From Hedera helix (lineage: Eukaryota; Streptophyta; Magnoliopsida; Apiales; Araliaceae), in the NCBI GenBank assembly GCA_947179155.2, contig OX359265.1:4077501-4141500 (forward strand): 64,000 nt of DNA. The letters run 5' to 3'. The position numbers and the translations under genes were made by a program. The notes under the pieces are model-generated. The model saw only the letters and a list, made by a program, of their open reading frames with translations. It did not search any database and was not told the DNA's origin. Every line of letters begins with the position of its first letter. The stretch's first letter is position 1. Below are positions 24,701-34,615 of this stretch, in pieces.

Positions 24701-24997
24701 TAACAGTTAACACCGTTGACTATTTTTATTTAAAAAGGTTACTTCTGTCGTTTTCTATATCCGACAAATATTCCGTTGTGGGGTCCACAAATAATTTGTT
24801 ATTTCGGCGCCGTCGTACGGCCCGAATATTCCCCGACAAAACGAATATTCCCCGACAAAACGAATATTGTCCGTCAAAATAAAATTTGCATATAACATCC
24901 TTAATTTTCAATTTCGTCAATTTAACCACTTACTGTTTCATGAAAAATATATAAAGAAAAATTAAATTTTATATTTCATAAAATTCGGGGTCTTACA
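21744..24997 (-). repeat. 5' LTR of gypsy copy 2 (3,254 bp)
   Basis: Same length as its partner at 14796-18049, with only a handful of substitutions. TATA box at 24028-24037; minisatellite at 23195-23439. Confidence 0.96.
24028..24037 (-). promoter_or_regulatory. TATA box of LTR (copy 2, 5' LTR)
   Basis: CTATAAATAG on the minus strand. This is the promoter copy expected to drive element transcription. The transcript would start in the LTR, about 2.3 kb before the PBS. Confidence 0.75.
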
Positions 24998-25125
24998 TGG
25001 GCAATCCCCAAAATCATTCCCAAATCGATTCCAACTCCTTCTTCCTCCACCTAGATCGATGAAGAAAATAAGACAATTAACAGAGGAACGACGAAAAAGA
25101 GAAGGCAATTAAGAGAGGAACTAAC

Positions 25126-26154
25126 ATGAGCTATAGCGAAAATAGCATCACAAATCGCGTCGATGATTGGGAGATGCCTAGAACTCCAGTGACATGCCGA
25201 TGTGGGATTGTTGCACCAATGTGGGTAGCTTGGAAAGAGGGAACTGCTGATCCGGGAAGAAGGTTCATCGGTTGTCCTCGTTTCAAGGTATGTGACCTAA
25301 TTTCTACTAGTTAGGTTTGATGTGTGTAATGTTTGTTGTGATCGAGATCAACTTTTGGTGTTGTTAAATATTTGAGTATTAGATGTTTGAGGAGTTATTT
25401 GAAGATTTTAAAACCTGACAACTTGTGCATTAATTTTGTGTGGGGATACTTTCTTAATCAATCCATAAATGGTTTCTCTTCAAAGAGAGGAAGGTCTGGT
25501 TATCTTTTGGCATTTACACAGTTAAACCATCAACATATGATTTGAAGTTGAAATTTAAGTAAATTGTAAACATTTAAAAAGCTATTCATTTACTATATAT
25601 ACTAGTGCTAGCTATGGAAAGCTAAGATTCAAGAACATCAACTTCTTTTAGAAAAAGTTATTGATACTTAGAGTGAAATGGAAGATTGTTATGTTTTTGC
25701 TGACATAATTACCTAATTAATTTTGTTGACCAACATAGCATGAAATTGGTATGGCATATTTGTTGTATGTTGTAAAAGCATAAATGTTATAATTAAACTC
25801 TTATCTGTTATATGGGTTATGCGCTTGACGATTGGATGTATGTGTAATTGGTTGCAGGATAACAGTTTGTGTTGTAGGTTCTTTAAATGGTGTGATCCTC
25901 CATTTACAGAGGGATCAAGGGAAGTGATATTGCTGCTAAAGGAAAAGATAGATAGAAACAATGAAAAAATTGAGAGTTTGATGAAAGTAATAAAGAAGAT
26001 GGAAACTGGAAACACATTGATGAGCAAAGGTGAGATAAACAATGAAGAAGAAGAGGTTTTGGTGCTGCAAAGACAAGTGCAGCAGTTAAGGAAGAAAATT
26101 GACAAGCAAAGTTCGATGGAGAAAAAAGTATGGATTGGTTTAGTAGTTTATTGA
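25126..26154 (+). CDS. GRF-type zinc-finger/coiled-coil protein carried by the MULE (152 aa)
   Basis: Two exons: 25126-25287 (54 codons, ending TTCAAG|GTATGT) and 25858-26154 (98 codons after TTGCAG|GAT). The join keeps frame and rebuilds a GRF zinc finger: CRCG near residue 24, GRRFIGCPRFK near 45-54, then CCRFFKWCD. GRF fingers bind single-stranded nucleic acid in several DNA-processing proteins (for example topoisomerase III and APE2-type nucleases). The rest is a charged Lys/Glu-rich stretch (residues about 75-140) that should form a coiled coil, then a short hydrophobic end (WIGLVVY). The ATG lies about 434 bp from the MULE terminus once insertions are removed. The frame is open although the neighbouring transposase is full of stops. 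Role in transposition is my inference. Confidence 0.82.
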
Positions 26155-27278
26155 ATTTTGTTTGTCATTGTACTGCAACCAAATGTGTTGATCTGTATAT
26201 TTGAATGTATTAAAGGTTTAAAGTATGTATTGAAGGTTATTTTGGCAAGTATTTATTGAATGCTTAAGGTTGGTTTTGATGGTTGGCAAGTATGTATTGA
26301 ATGCTTATTTAATGATTTGGCTTAAAATGTAAATTTATGTTTGGTATTGAATTGAATGCTTTTTTGGCAAAACTGAAGCAGAGCAGAGCATTGAATTGAT
26401 GTTTGGTTTATTATGACTTCATGCTTAATGCGACACCAAGAAATGAATGCAGCAGACTAATGATTTTAGCACCAACCTATGCACCTAACAAGTTATTATG
26501 ACAACTAGAAAAATATAGAAGGAGAGCATAAACCATAAACACCCCTCATTACAGAACCATAATTCAATATCCCAAAATGTATATATTCCATATTAATAAT
26601 CATCCACTTCAAAATATACCTTAAGCCTATACTAGACCATTATTCAGTAGAATAATTATATACAAACAAAATACCATCATTCAGTACCATAATTACATAC
26701 AAAATACCATCTAATTTTGCAAAGACTTATAATGACTTAATCTCCCAAAAGATAGGAATCCTAATTTTTATATAACTTTGCTCCACCGTTCTTCCTTGGA
26801 ATTTTGTATGGCCTTCATGTGGATTCTTGGCTACCAACATTTATCTTCCTTGTTCCCCCTCCTCTAGTTTGAATTGAGGAAGAAATTGAGTCGAGACTTG
26901 GTGTTTGGAATCCCATCCTACTAAGCTTCATTTAGCGGGGTACTAATTGGAGGGGTATTATTGGTTGAAAAATCAGTAGTATTCATCACATGTGGAGTTG
27001 GCATCTACAAAAGATAAAAAGCTCCCAAATTAATTGAGCAAAAAAATGATGGCATGAAAAATAGACCAATATTGGTATGACTTTACTTACAAACATAAAT
27101 GTTTGTCTGGGTTTGTCTTTTCCTTTTTCATTAGAGCATCCCACATTTTCTTTACCTTTTCTTGTGGCCTGTAATATATTCCATGGTTAGTCTTTATCAT
27201 TTTTAATAAAAATAATGTACATGCTAAATGGACACTTACATTAGGTGTAGGAATATTAACTTTGTTGAATCGGTATCC
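26155..27278. other. Convergent 3' ends of the two MULE genes
   Basis: AT-rich. A short direct repeat (GGCAAGTATGTATTGAATGC-like, about 26240-26305) lies after the GRF gene. On the minus strand, 27190-26880 contains a further stretch that reads like the transposase C-terminus (lysine-rich, then Thr/Pro/Asn-rich) with several stops. Confidence 0.5.
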
Positions 27279-30200
27279 CTATTTAATTACTACACTAGGC
27301 AATGCAGTTGGCTCTTCAACTTGCTCTCCCGTGAGCTCTGCATTGGGCTCTTTAACTGGACATTGGTTTCTTCTATGATCATACTTTCTACAAATGCTAC
27401 AATGCATTTTCCTTTCTACTCTACTCACCGTTTTCACTTGACTATTATTTCCTCTCTCTTCCCAGCCTTCTCTCCTTCTTAGCCTCTGTGGTCTGCCTCT
27501 CAGTTTCTTTGGTATTGGTGGAGGTCCCATGATGTCACATTCTGTGAATTCTCAGAAATCTTCACCATTTAACACTTCAAGAGTATGACTATAAGTCTTA
27601 AGGTAAGTATCTCTAGTATGTCAGTGGGCTACATAGTCTATTGGATTTTGATAAATTGATTGAATTGCTAAGACAACATGACAACATGGGATGCCAGTAA
27701 GGTCCCGCACTCTACAAGCATAGTTTTTATCTTTAAGATTAACAGTAAATGCTTTACCACTTTCTTTGACTTGGAATGAGAATTTGCCATCCCAAAGTGG
27801 ATCACAATGGGCAGAGGCAATGATGGTTGCATCAAGTTTCTTCTTAATTCGTGGACAAATTAAATCGTTTGACTTAAGCATAACATCCATTTTCTAATGC
27901 AATCTAACCATGATTTGATCATGAATTTCCTGAAGCATTGTTAGTACTGGCATGTACCTAGGAAATATTTATACAAGAGTAAGTGTAACTGACATGTAGG
28001 AGTAAAAATAATGTTGGCACTAAATTAATAAGAATGTACCTAGCTTTGATAATCCAAGCATTGAAGCATTCAGACATGTTATTCTTAACATTATCAGCCT
28101 TTGAATGAGTGCCAAAATAAGCTTTAGACCAAACCTTTGGATCATGCTCAATAATCTTGTCATGTGCAGGGCCAGAAAGTCTCTTAATTTTCCTCATTGC
28201 TCTCTTGTGTGCTTGATCATGGGTTGCACATGCAACTTCCTAAAACACTCTCTTTAGTGTTTGCGAAGTGAACATTTTCCTCCAGTTAGCATAAATATGT
28301 CTAGCACAATTTCTATGCTCAACATGAGTGCCAAAATAAGCTTTAAACCAAACCTTTGGATCATGCTTAATAATCTTGTCATGTGCAGGGCCAGAAAGTC
28401 TCTTAATTTCTCTCATTGTTCTCTTGTGTGCTTGATCATGGGTTGCACATGTAACTTCCTAAAACACTCTCTTTAGTTCTTGCGAAGTGAACATTTTCCT
28501 CTAGTTAACATAAATATGTCTAGCACAATTTCTATGCTCAACATGAGGAAGCAGTTCACCTATAACATTCTTCAAACCCTACACAACATAAACTCAGTTA
28601 GTAACGCATATGCAATTAGTAAAACAAAGGCATTTATATTAAATATATACTTTTTGTTGGTCATTGATTATAGTCAATCCATAGCCTTCACCAAGGTTAA
28701 GGTCATCAACCAACAACTCTAAGAACCATCTCCAACTGTCACCATTTTCAATTTCTACAACAACCATAGCTATAGGGAACATTTGATTGTTCTCATCCCT
28801 TCCCACTGCAGATAATAATTGACCTTCACATACTGTTTTTAAGAAACAACCATCCAATCCAATAATTGGCCTACAACCCTCTTTCCAAGCTGTCATAGCA
28901 AACATAAAATCTCTTAAACCTAACCTCATCTTCAGGATTAAGCTTAGTGGTTTTGATGTTGACTCTATTCATTTTGTTACTTCTTTTAATCTCAGCCCCA
29001 AAATCTCAAACTCTTGAATAATGTTCCTTCATAACTGCATGTATACTTGCCAAAGCTAAATTCCTCACCCTCATACACTTCTCAAGTGTTACATCCAATT
29101 TTAACTTGATTTTAATTTCTTCTTGCATGTCCTTCAACCTCCAGTTTGGATTTTTTCTTATCCTGTTTCCATAAAACTCTGCCAAAAACTTGGTGTTTGC
29201 TAACTTATTTTTAAAACTGTAGACACAATTATGTGTGTCCCAGTATTGACTTTATTTGCACATTCTCAGTCCCTTGAATATAACTGGCCCAAAATTTCTA
29301 AGGGCAGCCCTTGTCACACCTAACCTGCATTCTTTCCTTGTCGTTGACCTTGTACCACAACTTCCTGCCAAGTAGCAATTGAATAGTCTCTAATGGTAGT
29401 CTTGAATTCATTGAAATTGGCAAAAATCTGATAATGTGCCAACTTTATGTGTTTTCTCTTTGTTTTTAGGTTAAAAACATCACAATGTACAAGTTTTATC
29501 TTTTTTACATGGGGACCCACAAAACCAAGGTTCTCATCGTCACTGCTCTTTGAGGGGGACCTTAATACATCACTGTCTTTATACTCACTGTGTCAGTCAC
29601 TATCATCATCAGAGTCACTAACAATATCTCCCTCACTATTTCTATCAACCTCTTCAGTAACCTCATTCACTAACCTATCACCATCTGCTGCACCCTTATC
29701 ACCCTCAGTATTACCATTACCTGCATCCCCATCAACAAAGTTAGTTTCAGCACCTGCCTTAGTTTTAACTCTAGTCATCTCTGCTTTGTACTCCCTGCAC
29801 CTCCTCCTAACTTCTAATAATTCTTCATCACTACTTAATGTTTGACTATCACTTTGTGCATCACTACTTTCTAAGTCCTCAATCACAATTGGTGTATCAC
29901 TCTTACTATTCATACCTGCCCTCTTCTTAGTCCTCTTCGACTTCTGCAGCTTAACATTTGCACTAGTACTCCCCTTGTTATTATCTTCTGTATTAGGGGG
30001 TTCAGTAATAGTAGTTGCCATTTGTTTAATCACAACAGGTGGTTCATTCACAACTCCTTCTTCATTCACAAGTACATGATCAACAAAAAATTCAATCACA
30101 CCAAAAGGTAGACACACTTTTACCATGTCTCTAATACTAGCATCATCATGCACCAATCTATAACCATTTTCAGTAGTTTGACCATTATTCTTAAAATAAA

Positions 30201-30375
30201 CCTTAACATTGTTATCATAATCTTAAGTTTTAGCAAATGACTTAATTGCAGCTATGCAGATGAAATCAACATCAACACGGGGATAAATTTCAACCTTACC
30301 TCCCTTGTACTCATTTTTAGGTTGATGAACAAATTTGCTCCCATAGTGAACATGCAACTGACAAATTCCACTCAT
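27279..30375 (-). pseudogene. MULE (MuDR-type) transposase, multiple nonsense codons
   Basis: It starts at 30375 (MSGICQLHVHYG, the PB1-like N-terminus) with a stop near 30222 (SFAKT-stop-DYDNN), then a long acidic region ending in another stop at 29593. The MULE DDE core follows (GLDGCFLKTVCEGQLL, AVGRDENNQMFPIA, TIINDQQK; 28929-28650), then an intron (about 28649-28579). A 219-bp in-frame tandem duplication comes next (28108-28545), then an intron (about 28038-27961), a SWIM zinc finger (CRVRDLTGIPCCH, about 27718-27680) and a CCHC knuckle (CSICRKYDHRRNQC, about 27410). At least six stops interrupt it, several at TGG codons. A working version would cut and insert the element. Confidence 0.88.
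28108..28545 (-). repeat. 219-bp tandem duplication inside the MULE transposase
   Basis: Two head-to-tail copies (28108-28326 and 28327-28545), beginning GAGTGCCAAAATAAGCTTTA on the plus strand. 219 is divisible by 3, so the duplication adds 73 codons in frame. Both copies share one TGG-to-TAG stop (RVF-stop-EV); only the right copy has a second. Confidence 0.92.
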
Positions 30376-30959
30376 CCTGTGAAAACGTAAAAAATACAAA
30401 AAAAATAAAAATTATTATTTATTTACCAACAACAGTAGTGGGGGAATATAGATTAATAAAAGATCATTAACTTCCAATAACCCAACTATGTATATAGACA
30501 ATGTGCAGAACAGGGGGGACCGAATAAGATATCAAAGACAAAAATCAACCCCATGGACCACATGTCGGATATATAAAGTCAAGAAACATGGAGAAAACAT
30601 AAAGACAAACAACATGGCTACAACAGATTAAAAACCCCTAATTTAATCGTACCCATTTTCAACTCATGTCCACAAACCTTAAATAAACGAAATCTAGCAT
30701 ACCTCACAGAAGATTCACACTAGCAGATTCATATCCAAGAATAAGATTCGCATCAAAGAACAAGATTTGCCAGCAAGATGACAAGTTCGCATCTCAATCT
30801 CTCATTTTCTCTTTCGCACGCTTTTACTTTCTATCTTTGTCTGGCCTTTAGTCGACCAAATGGGTTTTAACCAGTGAGTTTCCACCGTGGCTATGACTAA
30901 GACTAACCCACGTGAAGTAAATGATGTGTAATTAGATGTGGGGTAGGTCATATATGATG

Positions 30960-31112
30960 TCATAGGTATCTGTTAAAAGTCAACTTATTTAATGAATTTT
31001 GTAACGATTTGATAAATATTTGTAGTTTACTGACTCGATTGTAAAAAAATTCAGTTCAGTAATACATTTATAAATCGAGACCAAGTAAAATAGGGGAAAG
31101 TGTATTTAACCC
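30960..31112 (-). repeat. Right terminal inverted repeat of the MULE
   Basis: The reverse complement starts GGGTTAAATACAC and parallels 11256-11420. It lies 737 bp upstream of the transposase ATG. Confidence 0.8.
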
Positions 31113-31122
31113 TTTGAAAAAC

Positions 31123-32380
31123 AAAGAAAATATCATCTTAGTCTGTTTTTTATTTTTTTAAAGTGTCGTAATGTAATTTGATAATTGTTTTAAAATAATG
31201 ATAATTATTATATTCATAATTAGACAAAGCCCCACCCAGTTCACCACAATTACATTTGATTTATCCTTTTTCCTACTTTTATTTATTTAAAATGTTAGAC
31301 GCCCGCCTACCCCCTCTAACTCCTCTTGACGCAAAAACTAAAATAATGAAATTTAAATTTTACTCCCAGGGAAGATTCCCTGAAACCGCCGCATCAATTC
31401 CATGTCCTTTTTATTTACTGCTGTGCTGTTCTTCTTCTTCTGCTGTATGTATTTTATTTGAATAAAATATTCCAAACTTTTTCTAGCTATTGCTTAAAAA
31501 GTAAGTGTCTGTCACTCTCTCTCTCTCTCTCTCTCTCATAAAATATAAATACATAATAATTAAATATTATATTTATTTATATTATTAAAAAATATAATAT
31601 AATATTAAAATTCATATTATTTTTTATTTTTAATAATATAAATAAATATAATATGTACTTATTACGTATATAAACTTGTTTGTAGAATATTGTACATCTT
31701 CTTCATGATTTGATGAGAAGACTTGCATAAAGGATAATAATACAATAGGAGGCTAATAATGTAATACATGGCATATATAATATGGGTAAGTCTTAATTTA
31801 TTGATCTGGATTTATTTTAATGAATTGGTCAGGCCATAACTTAAGAAATGTAGATTTTTAGATGTGCTAATTGTAAGATTTCGATCTTTGGGAATTCATT
31901 CCACTTGTTTGTTTTTACATTTATTGCTGGCTTCAATTATCAAATCTCATTAATTAAAAAAAAATTCAAACTCAACTATTTTTATAAAATACAATAAAAT
32001 TAATATTTAAATAGTGTTACCGAGCAGTTTTAATTCAATTGGTTTATAAATTTGTATGAATTGTGATTTATATATATTAGATCATCCTATTTTAATTGTT
32101 CAATAGAAATGGTTCAAAATTTAGTACAATATTTTATAAGAAAAGTTAGTCAGTTATTCTTAAATGCTCAATGTTAATTTATTACGTGAATAATAAATGG
32201 GATCCGTCTTTTTATATGGGTAAAATCTTATGAAAATAATAATCTTTTTTTTATTATTTATTTATGAATTTTTCAAGTTTTAAACATACATACATTTAGT
32301 AGTTCATGACCATCCCTTCTTAAGCATTAATCAATCTTAATTTAAGATAAATCAAATTACTCATATAAAATTACTAGTGT

Positions 32381-32420
<40 letters not shown>

Positions 32421-33620
32421 TCTCTTGTACGTACGCTAAAAATTTAAAGATTTATAAGTGTTGATGCCTTTACTTTTCAAAATAAGAGACTACAAGAAAT
32501 TGCATCAGTAAAATACTAAAATTTTTGTCTTATTTTTTCTATGACTCTAAAATTTATTAAGTCATGCACATTTTTATATTTTCTTCATAATCAATGGCAC
32601 TTATTACAAAAGATTTGAATAAAATTAATACATTATTATATTATTTCCAGCACATTGCTTTTAATTTTGTTATGGATATATTTATATCCATCCAGAGGAA
32701 GTAGATATAATGAAAAAGATTTCTTATAGTTGAATGTGTAATTATCAATTATAGATGTTTATATATCAAACACTACCTAATAAGTTTTTATTTTAACTCA
32801 CGCAAACACAGCTTGTCCTTTTTGAACTCCCTCACCTTTTAACGCCGCAGTACAGCAACAGTCGATTCGATGGAATTTGAATTTAAAAATTAATTAAATT
32901 ATTTAAAACGGGTAAAAAAAATTAAAAAATAAAATTCGATTATATTAATTTAAACGATTTAATCGGGTATGAACTTCTCTCATGGATGGTTTAAATAGAT
33001 TTTGTGCACAAAATTTGTGTACTTAATTAGGGCTATTTGTTTACAACTTAATTAATTAAAATAACTGAATCGATCAGTCATTCAGTACGTTTATTTTGAA
33101 TAAGAATTTATTGAATGGATGAATCGGTCAATTTTTGGACTGAATGGTTAAATATAATTTTTTTAATTTACTGGCTAAGTATAATAATTGAATGAAATAT
33201 TTTATATTTAATAATTTTTTTTATAATATTAATTATTATGTTAAGTAATATTAAATAAATTTATAATAATTTTATTTTTTTAAAAGGAATAAAATAATAA
33301 AAATATGTTATTTAAATATTTTAAACATATTAATTATCAAATAAATTTTTTTATTCAAAATTCTACTTTAATCAAATTACTCAAATATTCAAAATTATTT
33401 TATTTAATTTTATCAAATACCACCTTACACTTATTCATGCACCATATTTGACTCTGAATATATGAAAGAGGAGAATATTTGCCAATAAAGCAAAGGTAGA
33501 ATGATTATAATCTCTGTTACAATACTGTCTCTTTTGCGTGCAATCTTCCCATATTATAATTAGTCTCTAAAATCAAAATTCACCAACTTAAAACGAACAA
33601 AAACAAATATAAACATAAAC

Positions 33621-33681
<61 letters not shown>

Positions 33682-34090
33682 TTCTGTTGTTGTCATGCAG
33701 CAGAGACAATTAAAAATGAAACAGTAACTATATTTTGACTTAATTAGTAAATTATTTTAAACCTTATAATTAATACAAATTTATTTAATTTTATTACAAA
33801 TCATTATAACTATCGTACACATACTAAAAGGAATAATAATTATCATATGTGAATTAAATAAATTTATATCAATTTTAAAATTTAAAATTTTATAAAAGAC
33901 ATAAAAATGTGAAAATATGAAGAAATTTTAGAATAAATTAAAAAATATATAAATATAAAAAGGGATGAATTATATATATTTAAATGGTACACATTTACTA
34001 CCAAACAGTACCCGTTAGAGACTCGAATGCAATTAATTAGGATACGTAACACTGTATCCGAATTAATTGACAACGAAACGAAACACACTC
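31123..34090. other. AT-rich intergenic spacer with microsatellites
   Basis: No gene recognised. It has a (CT)12-type run near 31515-31538 and long (AT)n runs near 32383-32419 and 33636-33679. Small open frames here (for example 31256-31465) have no recognisable content. Confidence 0.6.
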
Positions 34091-34099
34091 CATATAATA

Positions 34100-34600
34100 A
34101 ACTAGCATGTCGCCCGTGCCTCCGGCACTACGGAAACGGAAGCTGAAGCTTAAAAAGGGAGATGTGAGGAAGATGAAGAGGAAGAAGGGAAAGCTTAGAA
34201 CTTCCGATGACGAATTTGTCGACGGATTCGTCGATTGAAGGAGAGGTTGTTGCAGGGTGAGCTCTAGCCGGACTCCACTAACGGACGTCGATTGAAGGGT
34301 GGAAGCCGCGGAGAGAGAGAGAAAGGAGGAGTTGTGTCAACCGGAGTTTTGGAAAATGGTCGTGGGAGATATTAAACAACGAACGGACGGTGGAATTTAT
34401 CCCAAATTTTGGACGGCTCGGATGATTTAGCATGCTGAGCGGGAAATTCAAAGTCCATTGCATTTTATTATTATAGATTTTAAAGAAAGCCAAACATGCC
34501 TCAAGTCTTTCTATCATCATCTATGTAAGTCCCCAACATTCAATTTTTCTCTCCAAACCCGCTTTTCCTTTCTCAAAAAACACCAGAAAACCAAACGAAC
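34100..34600. other. Moderately GC-rich unclassified block
   Basis: It begins ACTAGCATGTCGCCCGTGCC, a phrase often seen at ends of dispersed plant repeats, and includes a GAAGATGAAGAGGAAG run. I cannot classify it and see no supported coding region. Confidence 0.3.
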
Positions 34601-34615
34601 CTATTAAATAACTAC

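Larger units (their letters stand above)
14796..24997 (-). mobile_element. Complete but RT-less Ty3/gypsy (Tekay-type) retrotransposon, copy 2 (TSD TGGGC)
   Basis: Two LTRs of 3,254 bp each (14796-18049 and 21744-24997) are nearly identical; I count about seven differences by eye. They are flanked by TGGGC at 14791-14795 and 24998-25002. The internal region is only 3,694 bp. In minus-strand order it has the primer-binding site (21729-21741), a second PBS-like site (21561-21572), a 202-codon leader ORF, a protease remnant, RNase H, integrase with a chromodomain-like tail, and the polypurine tract (18050-18062). Reverse transcriptase and a recognisable gag are absent. It inserted into the MULE's left flank about 100 bp from the Harbinger element. 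Confidence 0.96.
11256..31112. mobile_element. Mutator-like element (two-gene MULE), split by two later transposons
   Basis: The termini are inverted: it starts GGGTTAAATACG and ends GTATTTAACCC. Similarity runs inward for roughly 110 bp, including a shared GAATTTTTTTAC block. Both sides are flanked by TTTGAAAAAC (11246-11255 and 31113-31122), in line with the 9-10 bp TSD of Mutator elements. Removing the Harbinger element (3,226 bp + TAA) and the gypsy element (10,202 bp + TGGGC) leaves about 6.4 kb. Inside are a GRF zinc-finger gene (25126-26154, +) and a decayed MULE transposase (about 27279-30375, -), facing each other as mudrB and mudrA do in maize MuDR. Confidence 0.88.

Noticed and set aside
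32383..33679. Long AT dinucleotide runs as possible matrix-attachment or origin sites
   Set aside because: Simple microsatellites; nothing else supports a functional call.
34278..34520. Minus-strand 80-codon frame next to the HLTF-like pseudogene
   Set aside because: No recognisable motif; it lies in an unclassified repeat-like block.
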